Source of the DNA: Paenibacillus etheri
GTDB taxonomy: Bacteria > Bacillota > Bacilli > Paenibacillales > Paenibacillaceae
Length of the DNA: 64,000 nucleotides
NCBI RefSeq assembly: GCF_001012825.1
Contig: NZ_LCZJ02000015.1
Coordinates: 52,661 to 116,660, forward strand
Reading direction: 5' to 3'
Part shown: positions 1-8,887 of the stretch, in pieces
How positions within the stretch are numbered: the first letter of the stretch is position 1
How the letters are laid out: every line of letters starts with the position of its first letter
Notes under the pieces: generated by a model
Seen by the model: only the letters and a program-made list of their open reading frames with translations
What the model was told of the DNA's origin: nothing
The model's database searches: none
Program-made: the position numbers and the translations under genes

Positions 1-58
1 TTTCTTGCCCCCACTATATCATGCTGGGGGCGGACTACACAAGAGGGGGAGTTCATCC

Positions 59-319
59 ATGCGTGGAACGCACACATTTCTCTTACATGAGGAAACCGTT
101 GACTTCATCATCGATGCGGAGACCTATTTTAATCCTCCGGTTCTAAATATCCAGCAAGGCGGGGAATCCATTCAGCATCATTTTAGCAATGAGCAATTGG
201 CTGAGCTGGAATACAAAATCCGGACTTATTTGGATGGTATCCGCTATCCAGAAACACCTGACCAACAATTACTGCTGCACGATGAATGCATTGCAGCCAT
301 CGAGGAGGGAATCGCTTGA
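59..319 (+). CDS. Small early phage protein, function unknown
   Basis: An 86-residue acidic protein begins at ATG 59, eight bases after a strong ribosome site (AGAGGGGGA, about 42-50). An upstream in-frame ATG at 5 has no such site. No domain is recognised. The stop codon overlaps the TTG start of the SbcC-like ATPase (ATTGA-type coupling), so the two are probably co-translated and it may be an accessory to the recombination module. It could equally be unrelated early cargo. Confidence 0.6.
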   Translation: MRGTHTFLLHEETVDFIIDAETYFNPPVLNIQQGGESIQHHFSNEQLAELEYKIRTYLDGIRYPETPDQQLLLHDECIAAIEEGIA

Positions 320-2304
320 AACGTATCGTTTTGGAACGCCTGATGCTCCGTAATTTCAAAGGTATTAAAGAACTTTTCCTCGCCGCTAATGGCGGGGACG
401 CTGATGTCTATGGTGACAATGCTACTGGGAAGACCACTATGTTCGACGGCTTTGTCTGGCTCTTGTTCGGTAAGGACAGCCAAAACAAGGCTGACTTCGA
501 GATTAAGGGGTTGGATGGAGCAGGAAAGGTTCTTCAGCACAAGTTGGAGCATGAGGTCGAGGGAGTTTTCCTGATCGATGGACGTCGACGCACTTTCCGT
601 CGTGTCTTCTCCGAGAAGTGGACTAAGAAACGTGGTTCCGCGACGGACGCCTTCGAAGGGCATGAAACGAACTACTTCCTTGATGGTGTTCCTGTGAAAA
701 AGGGAGAGTACACAGCCGAAGTCGATTCCATCATCAAAGAGGATTTATTCAAACTATTGACTTCACCTTCTTACTTCAATGAACAGCTAAAGAAAGAAGA
801 GCGCCGAAAGACATTACTGGAGGTATGCGGTGATCTTACGGACGCCGAGGTCATTCACGGTAACAAGGAACTTGCTTCATTACCAGGTATCCTGGGAGAT
901 CGCGACCTTGAGTCACATAAAAAGGTTATCTCTTCCCGATGCACTGTGATTAATAAGGAGATCAAGGAGCTGCCAGTCCGGATCAGTGAAGTGCAGCGTC
1001 AAATGCCGGATGTTGCGGAGCTGGATGAAGAGCTCCTCAAGGAAGATATCGCGATCCTACGTAATCGGGTGGAATCAGGGGAGGCCGAGCTTTCCCGGAT
1101 TCTTTCAGGTGGTGAGGTAGCGGTTAAGGAAAAGCGGCTTCGTGAAATTGAAGGCGAGCTGATCGATATTAAGAGTCTTATGCAGTCCAATGTGTTGGAT
1201 AAGTTGGCTCTTAAACGTGATGAAGTGAACCGGATGCATAACGAGCTGGATAAGTACCGCCGTACAGTAGAGGACAAAGAGCAACGTATCAAGCAGAATG
1301 AGCGCTTAGTTTCTGATCGTCGGCAAGAAGCAGATCGCTTGAGAACAGAATTTGCTGAGCTGAAGAGTCTTACCTTCGAACATCCTGAAGGTCATGATGC
1401 CAATTGCCCGGCCTGTGGTCAGTCACTTCCAGAAGATCAAATTAAGGCAGCTCACGACAAAGCAGAGGCTGAATTTAATCGTCGGCTAGCGGAGCGTAAG
1501 GAGCGTATCAATAATTCGGGTAAAGCGGCGGTGGCAGAAGCTCAAAAATTCGAGCAGGAAATCATTCGGCTACGGGAAGAAATCGAAGGTTTGACCAGTA
1601 CCCTCCAAACCCTGCAGGCTGAGGTCGCATCCGCTGATGATCAGCTAACTGTGCTTCGTGCAGGCGTCAAAGATCCTGCTTCTGATCCGAAATATGCCAG
1701 TAAGCTTGCCGAAGCTACTCAAGTTAAACAGCAGATTGAAGTATTGAGAACTTCAGGTGAAGATGCTGCTGCGACAGCCCGTTCCGAAATTCGCCGGCAA
1801 CGTGTTGAGATCGAAGAAATGGAACGCGATCTCGCTAAATTCGATGGTGTCCGCCGGGCGCAGATGCGGGTGATGGAGCTAGAGAAACAAGAGCAGGAAC
1901 TTGCAGCGGAGTATGAGCGCCTGCAGCATGAACTGTTCCTCTGTGAGGAATTCACTAAGACCAAGGTCAGCATGCTGGATGCCAAGATCAACAGCAAATT
2001 CAAGCTTGCCCGGTTCCGCCTCTTCGAAGATCAAATTAACGGCGGGATCAAGGAAGTCTGCGACACGCTTTATAAGGGAGTTCCTTATGATGGTGGGCTC
2101 AACAATGCGGCTCGTATCAATGTCGGTTTGGATATCATCAATACGCTAGGTGAACATTACGGATTTTCGGCTCCGATCTTCGTAGATAATGCCGAGGCAG
2201 TGACGAGGTTGATTGATACAGATGCCCAGGTCATTCGGCTGGTAGTAAGTGAAGCAGATAAGAAGCTACGGATTGAAACGGCAGCTATACAGGAGGCGAT
2301 TTAA
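316..2304 (+). CDS. SbcC/Rad50-like AAA ATPase
   Basis: This 662-residue ATPase probably acts in phage recombination or DNA-end processing. The Walker A motif GDNATGKT lies near residues 33-40. A long coiled coil follows, broken by a CPAC zinc-hook near residues 364-367, then a second coiled coil and a C-terminal ATPase lobe (APIFVDNAEAV) where the usual Walker B aspartate-glutamate pair is degenerate. It is shorter than cellular SbcC, and no SbcD-like nuclease is adjacent in the window. TTG 316 is chosen because GAGGAGGG sits just upstream and it overlaps the preceding stop; the in-frame ATG 286 lies inside the upstream gene. It directly precedes recT, an order common in Firmicute phages. 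Confidence 0.85.
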   Translation: MKRIVLERLMLRNFKGIKELFLAANGGDADVYGDNATGKTTMFDGFVWLLFGKDSQNKADFEIKGLDGAGKVLQHKLEHEVEGVFLIDGRRRTFRRVFSEKWTKKRGSATDAFEGHETNYFLDGVPVKKGEYTAEVDSIIKEDLFKLLTSPSYFNEQLKKEERRKTLLEVCGDLTDAEVIHGNKELASLPGILGDRDLESHKKVISSRCTVINKEIKELPVRISEVQRQMPDVAELDEELLKEDIAILRNRVESGEAELSRILSGGEVAVKEKRLREIEGELIDIKSLMQSNVLDKLALKRDEVNRMHNELDKYRRTVEDKEQRIKQNERLVSDRRQEADRLRTEFAELKSLTFEHPEGHDANCPACGQSLPEDQIKAAHDKAEAEFNRRLAERKERINNSGKAAVAEAQKFEQEIIRLREEIEGLTSTLQTLQAEVASADDQLTVLRAGVKDPASDPKYASKLAEATQVKQQIEVLRTSGEDAAATARSEIRRQRVEIEEMERDLAKFDGVRRAQMRVMELEKQEQELAAEYERLQHELFLCEEFTKTKVSMLDAKINSKFKLARFRLFEDQINGGIKEVCDTLYKGVPYDGGLNNAARINVGLDIINTLGEHYGFSAPIFVDNAEAVTRLIDTDAQVIRLVVSEADKKLRIETAAIQEAI

Positions 2305-3249
2305 TTGAGTACAGCACAACTTGCTTTAGTAAAACGCGACACCGTCGATGTGGTGGCGGAGAAAGTAAGGCAGTTTCAGGAACGCGGGGAAATTCACTTC
2401 CCCGCAAACTATAGTCCGGAGAATGCTATGAAATCCGCATGGCTGCTCCTTCAAACTGTTCAGGATAAGAATTATAAGCCCGCTCTTGAGACATGCACGA
2501 AGGATAGTATAGCGAACTCATTGCTGGATATGGTTGTTCAGGGTTTGAATCCGGCTAAGAAACAAGGTTACTTCATCGTGTACGGTACAAAGCTCACATT
2601 CCAGCGGAGTTACTTTGGGACGATGGCAGTCACAAAAAATGTTACAGGAGCTTCTGACATCGATGCTCAGAACATCTACCAGGATGATGAATTTGAATTC
2701 GAAATTGTTCGCGGTCGTAAGAAAATCACTAAGCATAAATCAGCGTTTAAAAACATCGATGATAGCAAGATTATTGGAGCATACTGCACGATCTATTGGG
2801 AAGACGGTAATGAGTACACCGAGATTATGACCATGAGTGAGATTCGTCAATCATGGAAGAAGTCGAAGCAAGGACCCGACAAGGAGAACAGCACACATAA
2901 TGAATTCCCTGGTGAGATGGCAAAGCGTACTGTCATTAATCGAGCATGCAAGGCTTATATGAATACCTCCGATGATAGCAGCTTGATCATGAAACATTTC
3001 AAGGCACAGGATAAAATGATTGCTGAAGCTGAGGTGGAAGCAGAGATTGCAGAACATGCGAACGGAGAGATTATTGATATCACACCGGAAGCAGCAGTAG
3101 ATAAAAAGGCTACTGAAGCTCCAATAGCAGAGAAGTCAAAAACTACTGAGACCAAACGACAACCGACTAGAAATAAGGCTCAAGCTGGTAATGATCTTAA
3201 CAATTTTGCTGATGATGTCCCTCCTCTTGAACAAGAGATGCAGTTCTGA
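2305..3249 (+). CDS. recT: RecT-family single-strand annealing protein
   Basis: A 314-residue RecT-type recombinase that anneals complementary single strands during phage recombination. The family core is visible: the segment around NYSPENAMKSAWL, the QGLNPAKKQGYFIVYG region and the MAKRTVINRACK helix. The C-terminal 70 residues are charged and low complexity. Translation starts at TTG 2305 directly after the stop of the SbcC-like gene, with AGGAGG about eight bases upstream. It lies between the ATPase and an MBL-fold gene, as in many Bacillus and Paenibacillus phages. Confidence 0.92.
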   Translation: MSTAQLALVKRDTVDVVAEKVRQFQERGEIHFPANYSPENAMKSAWLLLQTVQDKNYKPALETCTKDSIANSLLDMVVQGLNPAKKQGYFIVYGTKLTFQRSYFGTMAVTKNVTGASDIDAQNIYQDDEFEFEIVRGRKKITKHKSAFKNIDDSKIIGAYCTIYWEDGNEYTEIMTMSEIRQSWKKSKQGPDKENSTHNEFPGEMAKRTVINRACKAYMNTSDDSSLIMKHFKAQDKMIAEAEVEAEIAEHANGEIIDITPEAAVDKKATEAPIAEKSKTTETKRQPTRNKAQAGNDLNNFADDVPPLEQEMQF

Positions 3250-3956
3250 TGATTGACATCCAATGTCTCGGCTCTAGCAGCGCCGGTAACGCCTATCGCA
3301 TATCTGACGGGCATACCGTGCTTCTGCTGGAAGCCGGTTTTCCTTATAAGTCCATACAGCGTGCACTAAATTTTAGAATGTCGGACATTGCAGGTTGCCT
3401 CATCACTCACGAGCACCTTGATCATAGCAAGGCTGCTCCTGACATTATGCGAGCTGGTATCAACATTTACACCAGCGCAGGCACGGCAACTGCCAGGGGG
3501 TTGTCAGGACATCGCCTGAAGGTCATTAAAGCACTGGAACAGTTCACAATTGGTTCCTGGACGATATTACCGTTTGATATTCAGCATGATGTGGAGGAGC
3601 CACTAGGCTTCCTGCTAGCGAATACAGAGGGAGATAAACTAGTCTTCCTGACTGATACCTACTATTGCCGGCATCGATTCAAAGACCTTACTCACATCAT
3701 GGTGGAGTGCAATTATTCCTTAGATATCGTTAATAAACGGGTGACTGCAGGTCACTTGCATCCTGTCCAAAAGAAACGGCTGCTTCGTTCTCACTTCGGA
3801 TTGGAACATGTGAAAGATTTTTTGAAAGCCAATGATACCCGTAATGTTGAGGAGATTTGGTTACTGCATCTATCTGACGGTAATAGTGACGCAGAGCGCT
3901 TTAAGAGAGAGATTCAGGAGACTACCGGAGCTCTTGTTAGGGTGGCAGATCGATGA
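3249..3956 (+). CDS. MBL-fold hydrolase (YycJ/phage type)
   Basis: A 235-residue metallo-beta-lactamase-fold protein. It has the metal-binding HEHLDHS motif (near residue 54), a conserved N-terminal CLGSSSAGNAY segment, FLTDT and a late HLSDGNSD stretch. These fit the YycJ-like subgroup that Firmicute phages carry next to recT, possibly acting as a nuclease in recombination. The substrate cannot be read from the sequence. Its ATG overlaps the recT stop, and its own stop overlaps the next ATG, so the genes form a tight operon. Confidence 0.85.
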   Translation: MIDIQCLGSSSAGNAYRISDGHTVLLLEAGFPYKSIQRALNFRMSDIAGCLITHEHLDHSKAAPDIMRAGINIYTSAGTATARGLSGHRLKVIKALEQFTIGSWTILPFDIQHDVEEPLGFLLANTEGDKLVFLTDTYYCRHRFKDLTHIMVECNYSLDIVNKRVTAGHLHPVQKKRLLRSHFGLEHVKDFLKANDTRNVEEIWLLHLSDGNSDAERFKREIQETTGALVRVADR

Positions 3957-4138
3957 TCAACGATAAACCTATGATGCAGAGCATGATGGGGGAGCGGATC
4001 TGGAAGTTGATGAAGGTAGATCAAGAGGAGTTTAAACGGGAAACTCGAGAATACTTCGCTCGAGCTTGTCCAGGCTGGACGGTGAAGCGGGTGAAATATC
4101 CGATTGTTTATCTTCAAGATGATAGACCCGGCCATTAA
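3953..4138 (+). CDS. Small early phage protein, function unknown
   Basis: A 61-residue basic protein whose ATG overlaps the TGA of the MBL-fold gene (ATGA), indicating translational coupling. No family is recognised. It lies in the recombination-replication operon immediately before the replication initiator, so a replication-associated accessory role is possible but not shown. Confidence 0.6.
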   Translation: MINDKPMMQSMMGERIWKLMKVDQEEFKRETREYFARACPGWTVKRVKYPIVYLQDDRPGH

Positions 4139-4155
4139 ATAAGGAGGCGGTGCCG

Positions 4156-5181
4156 GTGGATTCCAACGTGAACCCCCAACCCACGGATGCCCATATACGA
4201 ATCAACCACGAAATTCATAGAGAGCTGATCCGGCGGAAGTTCACTCAGCGACAGCGCGACATTATTGATTTCATTTTAACGTTGAGCTGGGGGTGCGGGA
4301 AGCCATCGGCGATTATACCGCAGCTGAAGCATTTTGAATTATGTGGTATTCGTAAAAATCATATTCGAGCTGAACTCATAGCTTTGTGTGGAAAAAAGGT
4401 GATTCTATGGGAGCAAAGTTTGAATATTTTCCAAATTAACAAGCACTATGACCAGTGGAGTGTTGATCCTATAGAGAGTTTTGATCTCAAAAAAATGAAA
4501 GAATTAATCAACTTAAATATCGAAAATCATTCACCAAATCTCACAAAAATGGTTCCTAAAAAGGGAACTCAGTTCCCAAATAAGGAACCGAAAATTGGTT
4601 CCCGAAAAGGGAACTCAGTTACACATTCGGGAACCAAGTTCCTAAAAAGGGAACTGTGCGGTTCCCAAAAAGGGAACTTTCCGGTTCCCAATTCGGGAAC
4701 CGTGAGGCGCCACTATCCCAGTCATATCAAGGCTTTCAGCGTCTCTAAAGAAAGTATTAAAGCAATTATTAAAAGAAGCAGTAGTAATAAGAGTATTTTA
4801 TCTGAAATAGATACAGAGCCAAAAACCATCAACAGCAGCCCTAATTATTCCTTCGGATACCTGTACCAAGCCTATGAAAAAAACTTCACAGAAGACGGTA
4901 AGGTAACTCCTTTTGAAACTGAAGAATTTGGAGCGCTCTTCGATGAATATGGCGGAGAGTGGATGCTGAAGGCAATGAGGGAGGCCAGTAGGCATAAGGT
5001 CTTGACCCTCGCTTATGTCGGGGGGATTTTAAAGGGTTACCGGAAACGTGGAGGACCTGAGGCTGTGACTAGTGGGGGACGTGATTCGCCTGCAATTACA
5101 ACCATTCCTGAAAATGATCCGATCATGGACCGGATACGAAAGGCAGATGAACAACGACTTGCTCAATACGGAACTGCTTGA
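4156..5181 (+). CDS. Phage replication initiator (O-like)
   Basis: A replisome organiser of about 341 residues that should bind the phage origin and recruit the downstream helicase. The N-terminus (about residues 10-95) resembles the phage replication protein O winged-helix domain (IHRELIRRKFTQRQRDII, LSWGCGKPSA). The middle is a repetitive basic linker (VPKKGT, GSRKGN, LKREL, GSQKGN) encoded by an iteron-like array. The C-terminus (about 230-310) looks like a helicase-loader domain. GTG 4156 is preferred because AAGGAGG ends eight bases upstream; GTG 4150 is too close. The 3' end overlaps the helicase gene by 35 bases. Confidence 0.8.
   Translation: MDSNVNPQPTDAHIRINHEIHRELIRRKFTQRQRDIIDFILTLSWGCGKPSAIIPQLKHFELCGIRKNHIRAELIALCGKKVILWEQSLNIFQINKHYDQWSVDPIESFDLKKMKELINLNIENHSPNLTKMVPKKGTQFPNKEPKIGSRKGNSVTHSGTKFLKRELCGSQKGNFPVPNSGTVRRHYPSHIKAFSVSKESIKAIIKRSSSNKSILSEIDTEPKTINSSPNYSFGYLYQAYEKNFTEDGKVTPFETEEFGALFDEYGGEWMLKAMREASRHKVLTLAYVGGILKGYRKRGGPEAVTSGGRDSPAITTIPENDPIMDRIRKADEQRLAQYGTA
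4551..4701 (+). repeat. Iteron-like inverted repeats, candidate phage origin
   Basis: Six closely spaced units of an interrupted palindrome, roughly GGTTCCC-N4/5-GGGAAC, lie inside the initiator gene at about 4551-4569, 4572-4589, 4597-4615, 4628-4655, 4660-4677 and 4683-4701. Repeats within the initiator gene recall the lambda ori in gene O. The units differ in the central bases but keep the arms. Origin function is inference. Confidence 0.6.
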
Positions 5182-6433
5182 AATTGAAATCTTAGGTTCT
5201 TTCTTCCTTGATCCGTCCCTTGTTTCTGAAGTTGCAATGTCCATCCAACCTTCTGTATTCACTCAGCCTTGGCATCGTAATTTGATCAAGATGATTCAAG
5301 AGCTTCACCAACAGGGGAAGGAATTGTCCTTTACCACCTTCGCAACAGTGTTCGGGAAGCACCTCGAAAGAGTAGGCGGATTTGATTATCTGACAAAATT
5401 AACCCATTCGGCTGTAACTGCCGGACGAATTGAAAACAATGTTCGTGAACTAATCGAAGCGGATGCGCGCAGAAAAGCAATGGCACTGGTTGAAGAGTAC
5501 AAAGACAAATTCTCCGATTTTTCCGCCGGTAGCTTCGAGAGCATTCTCGATGAGTTTGAACAGCGTTCGTTGGATATACGACCAAAGGCGCTTCAGCAGG
5601 ACACCAGGATGGATGACATCATCGATTGGTACGAGGAATTGGTTCTTAAAACTCAAGATCCAGGTCGTGCTCTTGGCATAATGACAGGTTGGGATGCTAT
5701 CGATCGCCTGACTCTTGGCTTCCAGCGCACAAATCTGATCGTAGTAGGTGCCAGGACGAGTATCGGTAAATCGGCATTCGCTAATGAAATCGAGCTCAGA
5801 GTGACCAAACGAGGGTTTAAGGTGGCGAGCTTTTCACTCGAAATGTCCAAAGGACAGAAGTACAACCGAGCTCTATCGAATTTATCAGGAATATCAATGC
5901 AGGCGATTCGTTCAGGTAATTTGACCCCAGGTCACTTGGAGATGATTTCTCGACACATGGATTTGGTTCGACGGATTCACATCGATGATAGCCGTGGCGT
6001 AACGGCAGATTATATCTGTTCGGAGATGCGTCGGTTAAAGAGACAGGAAGGTCTGGATTTAGTAATCGTGGATTACCTGCAGGAAGTTCTTGAGGAAGCT
6101 GCGGCAAATGACAACAGTGGATCTGGTCTTCACCGGGTCTGTCAGAAGCTTCGTAAGGCAGCGAAGGATTGTGACTGTGTGATGGTTGGATTATCCCAAG
6201 TGAAACAAGAAGTGGATACACGGCAGAACAAGAGGCCGTTCATCTCAGACTTGTCTGGAAGTGCAGCGATAAGCGCGGTGGCTGATGACATTATCATGTT
6301 GTATCGGGATGAGTACTACAACCAAGATACACCTGATCCGGGAATCATGGAGGTTAATCTGGCCAAGCAGCGGAACGGTCCAACAGGAATGGTAAAACTT
6401 AATTTTAAAAAAGAAACACAGCAGATTGCATAA
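5147..6433 (+). CDS. DnaB-like replicative DNA helicase
   Basis: A 428-residue replicative helicase. The N-terminal primase-interacting helical domain begins with LLNTELLEIEILGSF and includes HRNLIKMIQELHQQG. The RecA-like C-terminal domain has Walker A GARTSIGKS (near residues 201-209), LVIVDYLQ as Walker B, and LSGSAAISAVADDIIMLYRD. ATG 5147 is chosen because DnaB proteins start close to the LEIEILGSF segment; an open frame extends upstream to 5072 without a good ribosome site. It overlaps the initiator gene and should be loaded by that protein at the origin. Confidence 0.92.
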   Translation: MNNDLLNTELLEIEILGSFFLDPSLVSEVAMSIQPSVFTQPWHRNLIKMIQELHQQGKELSFTTFATVFGKHLERVGGFDYLTKLTHSAVTAGRIENNVRELIEADARRKAMALVEEYKDKFSDFSAGSFESILDEFEQRSLDIRPKALQQDTRMDDIIDWYEELVLKTQDPGRALGIMTGWDAIDRLTLGFQRTNLIVVGARTSIGKSAFANEIELRVTKRGFKVASFSLEMSKGQKYNRALSNLSGISMQAIRSGNLTPGHLEMISRHMDLVRRIHIDDSRGVTADYICSEMRRLKRQEGLDLVIVDYLQEVLEEAAANDNSGSGLHRVCQKLRKAAKDCDCVMVGLSQVKQEVDTRQNKRPFISDLSGSAAISAVADDIIMLYRDEYYNQDTPDPGIMEVNLAKQRNGPTGMVKLNFKKETQQIA

Positions 6434-6445
6434 GGGGGCAACGGC

Positions 6446-6607
6446 ATGAAGCAGGGGAAGCGGCCAACGAAGAAACAGAAGATCATGATTACAGCAGCGA
6501 AGGGTCTGGTGCTGGAGAATTGGTTGGTGGAAAGGGAGACACCAACACAGCTTGTGTTAATTCATCGAAAATCCGGCAAGCCGAAGACGATCAGTAAGGG
6601 GGCCTAA
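6446..6607 (+). CDS. DUF6906-like small phage protein
   Basis: A 53-residue basic protein starting MKQGKRPTKKQK, with a central ENWLVERETPTQLVLIHR and a lysine-rich end. This matches my recollection of DUF6906, a small family found after replication genes in Firmicute phages. ATG 6446 follows AAGGGGG at about 6432-6438. Function unknown. Confidence 0.7.
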   Translation: MKQGKRPTKKQKIMITAAKGLVLENWLVERETPTQLVLIHRKSGKPKTISKGA

Positions 6608-6609
6608 CG

Positions 6610-6813
6610 ATGGGTAGGAGGAATTACTGGCACGTGTATAACCAGATGCGTCGTCATTATATAGATACCGGAGTTGCTCTGGGACGTACCGATCTGCTTT
6701 CTGAGTTTTCGGACATGGAGCCCACGGAAGTGGATGAGGGTATTGCTGAGTTTGAACTCGCGATCGGTATACGAATGAGGGGAGTCGATCTTAATGGTTG
6801 TAAAGAAGCGTAA
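6610..6813 (+). CDS. Small early phage protein, function unknown
   Basis: A 67-residue protein with a basic aromatic N-terminus (MGRRNYWHVYNQMRRHY) and an acidic C-terminal half. It begins two bases after the preceding stop, with AAGGGGG just upstream, so it belongs to the same operon. No known domain is seen. Confidence 0.6.
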   Translation: MGRRNYWHVYNQMRRHYIDTGVALGRTDLLSEFSDMEPTEVDEGIAEFELAIGIRMRGVDLNGCKEA

Positions 6814-6991
6814 GCCGATTGATCCATTCTTTCAGCAGCAAAATTACTTCGTTGTTATGGATGAGACTGGAGCGATGGCAGGTATGGTGTACGTTCTTGA
6901 TACAGCGATGATGCCGGTTAAGCATCGAGGAGGGAAACGTAATGATTCAGTTTACGGTTTACGGAGAACCGGTCGCCCAGGGCCGGCCTAA
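6794..6991 (+). CDS. Small early phage protein, function unknown
   Basis: A 65-residue protein that overlaps both neighbours: 20 bases of the upstream gene and 50 bases of rusA in another frame. GAGGGGAG about nine bases before ATG 6794 supports the start. No family is recognised. The final 16 residues share DNA with the start of rusA. Confidence 0.5.
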   Translation: MVVKKRKPIDPFFQQQNYFVVMDETGAMAGMVYVLDTAMMPVKHRGGKRNDSVYGLRRTGRPGPA

Positions 6992-7355
6992 ATTTAGCAC
7001 TGCCGGTGGATTCCCGAGAGCCTATGATCCGGCCAAATCAAGAGATTATAAGGATTATGTCCGTTTGGCTGCCAGTGAGTATGCGCCAGCAGCGCTGCTG
7101 GAAGGACCTCTCGGAATTGCGGTTACTGCCTTCCGCTCTACACCTAAGAGCTTTAGTCAGAAAAAAGCAGCGGCTGCAGAGCGTGGTGATATTCTCCCAG
7201 TGACAAAGCCTGATGCGGACAACTATCTGAAGGGTGTTAAGGATGCGCTGAAGGGCATCATCTGGAAGGATGATAGCCAGGTAGTGGACGCTTTTGTTCG
7301 TAAGCGGTACAGCGCTAGACCGCGCATTGAAGTGAAGATCAAGCAACTCCAATAA
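6942..7355 (+). CDS. rusA: RusA-family Holliday-junction resolvase
   Basis: A 137-residue endonuclease that resolves four-way junctions made during phage recombination. It has the family start IQFTVYGEPVAQGRPK and the acidic active-site region KPDADNYLKGVKDALKG followed by WKDDSQV, which supply the catalytic aspartates. The length is normal for RusA. ATG 6942 follows GAGGAGGG by about seven bases. With RecT and the SbcC-like ATPase it completes a phage recombination set. Confidence 0.93.
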   Translation: MIQFTVYGEPVAQGRPKFSTAGGFPRAYDPAKSRDYKDYVRLAASEYAPAALLEGPLGIAVTAFRSTPKSFSQKKAAAAERGDILPVTKPDADNYLKGVKDALKGIIWKDDSQVVDAFVRKRYSARPRIEVKIKQLQ

Positions 7356-7377
7356 AAAACTTGAGGGGAAGATCGAT

Positions 7378-8202
7378 ATGATAAAGGATTATGCGAAATT
7401 TAGTGCAACTATTGCCAAAGGAATTAAAGTCGGAGATGCCGACGTTGAAGTCAAATTGCTTGTGCCACTGAGAGTCATGCAGGAGAATTTCTTGTTCCTC
7501 AGCAGCAATCAAGGGGAAAAGATCAATGTCTTCATGGGAGATCCGCAGGCTGCTTTTGATTTCGATGAAGAGGACGGAGATATATACCGGGAAGTCACTG
7601 GCCGTCGTGTCACAACTGATGCTTCCGGTATCGTGATGAGCACAGAGAAGCTTGGTGAAGAAGATCCCGATCAAGGTAATCTCTTCGAGCAGCAGGAGGG
7701 TGAATCGAGCGGCGAGCAGAAGACTGATGATATTGAGATTGTTGAGCCGGATGCGGAAGAAGACACTAATGGCGTTCAATCATCTGAAGAAGATATTAAT
7801 GATGGCGGTTCTGATGAGCGTTCAGAGGGTGCAGAACTCGAACCTGATTGGATGAATGATGGAGCTGGAACTGACAGCCAAGATTACGAGGGTGATCCTG
7901 TTGAATCAGGGGAACAAGTTGTGAAAGGTGAAAGCTCTGATCTACGTGAAGCTTCTGCAGATGAGACAAGTAAGGAAGAACTGGACGCTTTTATCCTTGC
8001 TGAACGCCCAATCTTTCCTGAAGTCGAATATGATGGACAGCCAATCCCATTCCCTGTTCTTCTGGAGAAACGTATCAATGAAGATAAGACATGGCGCGAA
8101 ATCGCTAATGAAAATGGCATGACCAGTGGGCAACTATCGACAAGATGGACGGCATATCGCAAGCTGGCAGCAAAGAAAATGAAGAATGGAGGAGCAGCGT
8201 AA
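7378..8202 (+). CDS. Acidic phage protein with C-terminal HTH-like segment
   Basis: A 274-residue protein. The first 95 residues form a compact, probably beta-rich domain. A long, very acidic low-complexity linker rich in Glu, Asp and Ser (about 96-195) follows. The last 50 residues (TWREIANENGMTSGQLSTRW) look like a helix-turn-helix. The acidic region may mimic DNA or serve as a flexible tether. It sits in the early operon after rusA; no family is recognised with confidence. Confidence 0.6.
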   Translation: MIKDYAKFSATIAKGIKVGDADVEVKLLVPLRVMQENFLFLSSNQGEKINVFMGDPQAAFDFDEEDGDIYREVTGRRVTTDASGIVMSTEKLGEEDPDQGNLFEQQEGESSGEQKTDDIEIVEPDAEEDTNGVQSSEEDINDGGSDERSEGAELEPDWMNDGAGTDSQDYEGDPVESGEQVVKGESSDLREASADETSKEELDAFILAERPIFPEVEYDGQPIPFPVLLEKRINEDKTWREIANENGMTSGQLSTRWTAYRKLAAKKMKNGGAA

Positions 8203-8234
8203 GCTGCTTTTCTCTTACCTAGGGAGGTGTCACT

Positions 8235-8417
8235 TTGATCTTTGCGGTTTATGCAATGGCAATTGATAAATATATCGAAGTGGTTTGGGAAACGGCAGTG
8301 AGGAAACATCGGATTGCCGAGCTTCGGACACTTATCGATCAAGCACTGGATGAGCGAGATGAGGAGATCTTTTATCGGTATTCGACGGAGTTAAAAAGAT
8401 TAAGGAAGGGGGAGTGA
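8235..8417 (+). CDS. IDEAL-domain-like small protein
   Basis: A 60-residue protein whose C-terminal half (LIDQALDERDEEIFYRYSTE) closely resembles the IDEAL domain, a short helical motif found in small Firmicute proteins such as ComK-binding factors. TTG 8235 is supported by GGGAGGTG (about 8222-8229) at a good distance. A role as a small protein-protein adaptor is inference. Confidence 0.65.
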   Translation: MIFAVYAMAIDKYIEVVWETAVRKHRIAELRTLIDQALDERDEEIFYRYSTELKRLRKGE

Positions 8418-8421
8418 AGAA

Positions 8422-8853
8422 ATGAAAGACCTAATACAGGTAGAGCTAGAGAAGCTTGAACCTCGGATTAAGTGGGTTACAAATATGATCAATGAAGCTG
8501 AAAATGAGGGGGTTTACAACGAGGGAGATCCTCAAGAGATGTATCTTCGGGGTATGTTTTATCAGATTAGCAGTAAATTGGACGAGGTTAGGCGGTATAT
8601 ACGCCAAGTGACGGCACCTGTGATTGAAGAAGGTTTACTTCACAAAGGGAAAGATGGTAGATACACAACCGGAAAGCATGCTTATTACACGTCCGGTGCT
8701 TCTATTGAATATTTATCCGAAGATTCTACAGGAGAGAGTCGCTGGGTGTACTCTCATGTGGAGCACAATGGAGATTATTATATTGTCAGTAATCCGAAGC
8801 TTCCAATGGAAGGACTACGGGTTAGGGTCAAACAACTGCCTATGTGGGATTAA
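8422..8853 (+). CDS. DUF5348-like phage protein
   Basis: A 143-residue protein. Residues 1-65 are helical and probably coiled coil. Residues 75-143 (GKDGRYTTGKHAYYTSGASI, then RWVYSHVEHNGDYYIV and a conserved LPMEGLRVRV) match my memory of DUF5348, a family of Firmicute mobile-element proteins without a known role. It starts four bases after the previous stop with AAGGGGGAG upstream. Confidence 0.6.
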   Translation: MKDLIQVELEKLEPRIKWVTNMINEAENEGVYNEGDPQEMYLRGMFYQISSKLDEVRRYIRQVTAPVIEEGLLHKGKDGRYTTGKHAYYTSGASIEYLSEDSTGESRWVYSHVEHNGDYYIVSNPKLPMEGLRVRVKQLPMWD

Positions 8854-8887
8854 AGGTGCTTAGCTCAAATCATTAGGGGGTGTATTA

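Noticed and set aside
4551-4701. Regular repeats as a possible CRISPR array
   Set aside because: Units are adjacent palindromes with no unique spacers of equal length, and lie within an open reading frame.
5817-6221. Minus-strand frame opposite the helicase gene
   Set aside because: Antisense to conserved helicase motifs, with no ribosome site or recognisable domain.
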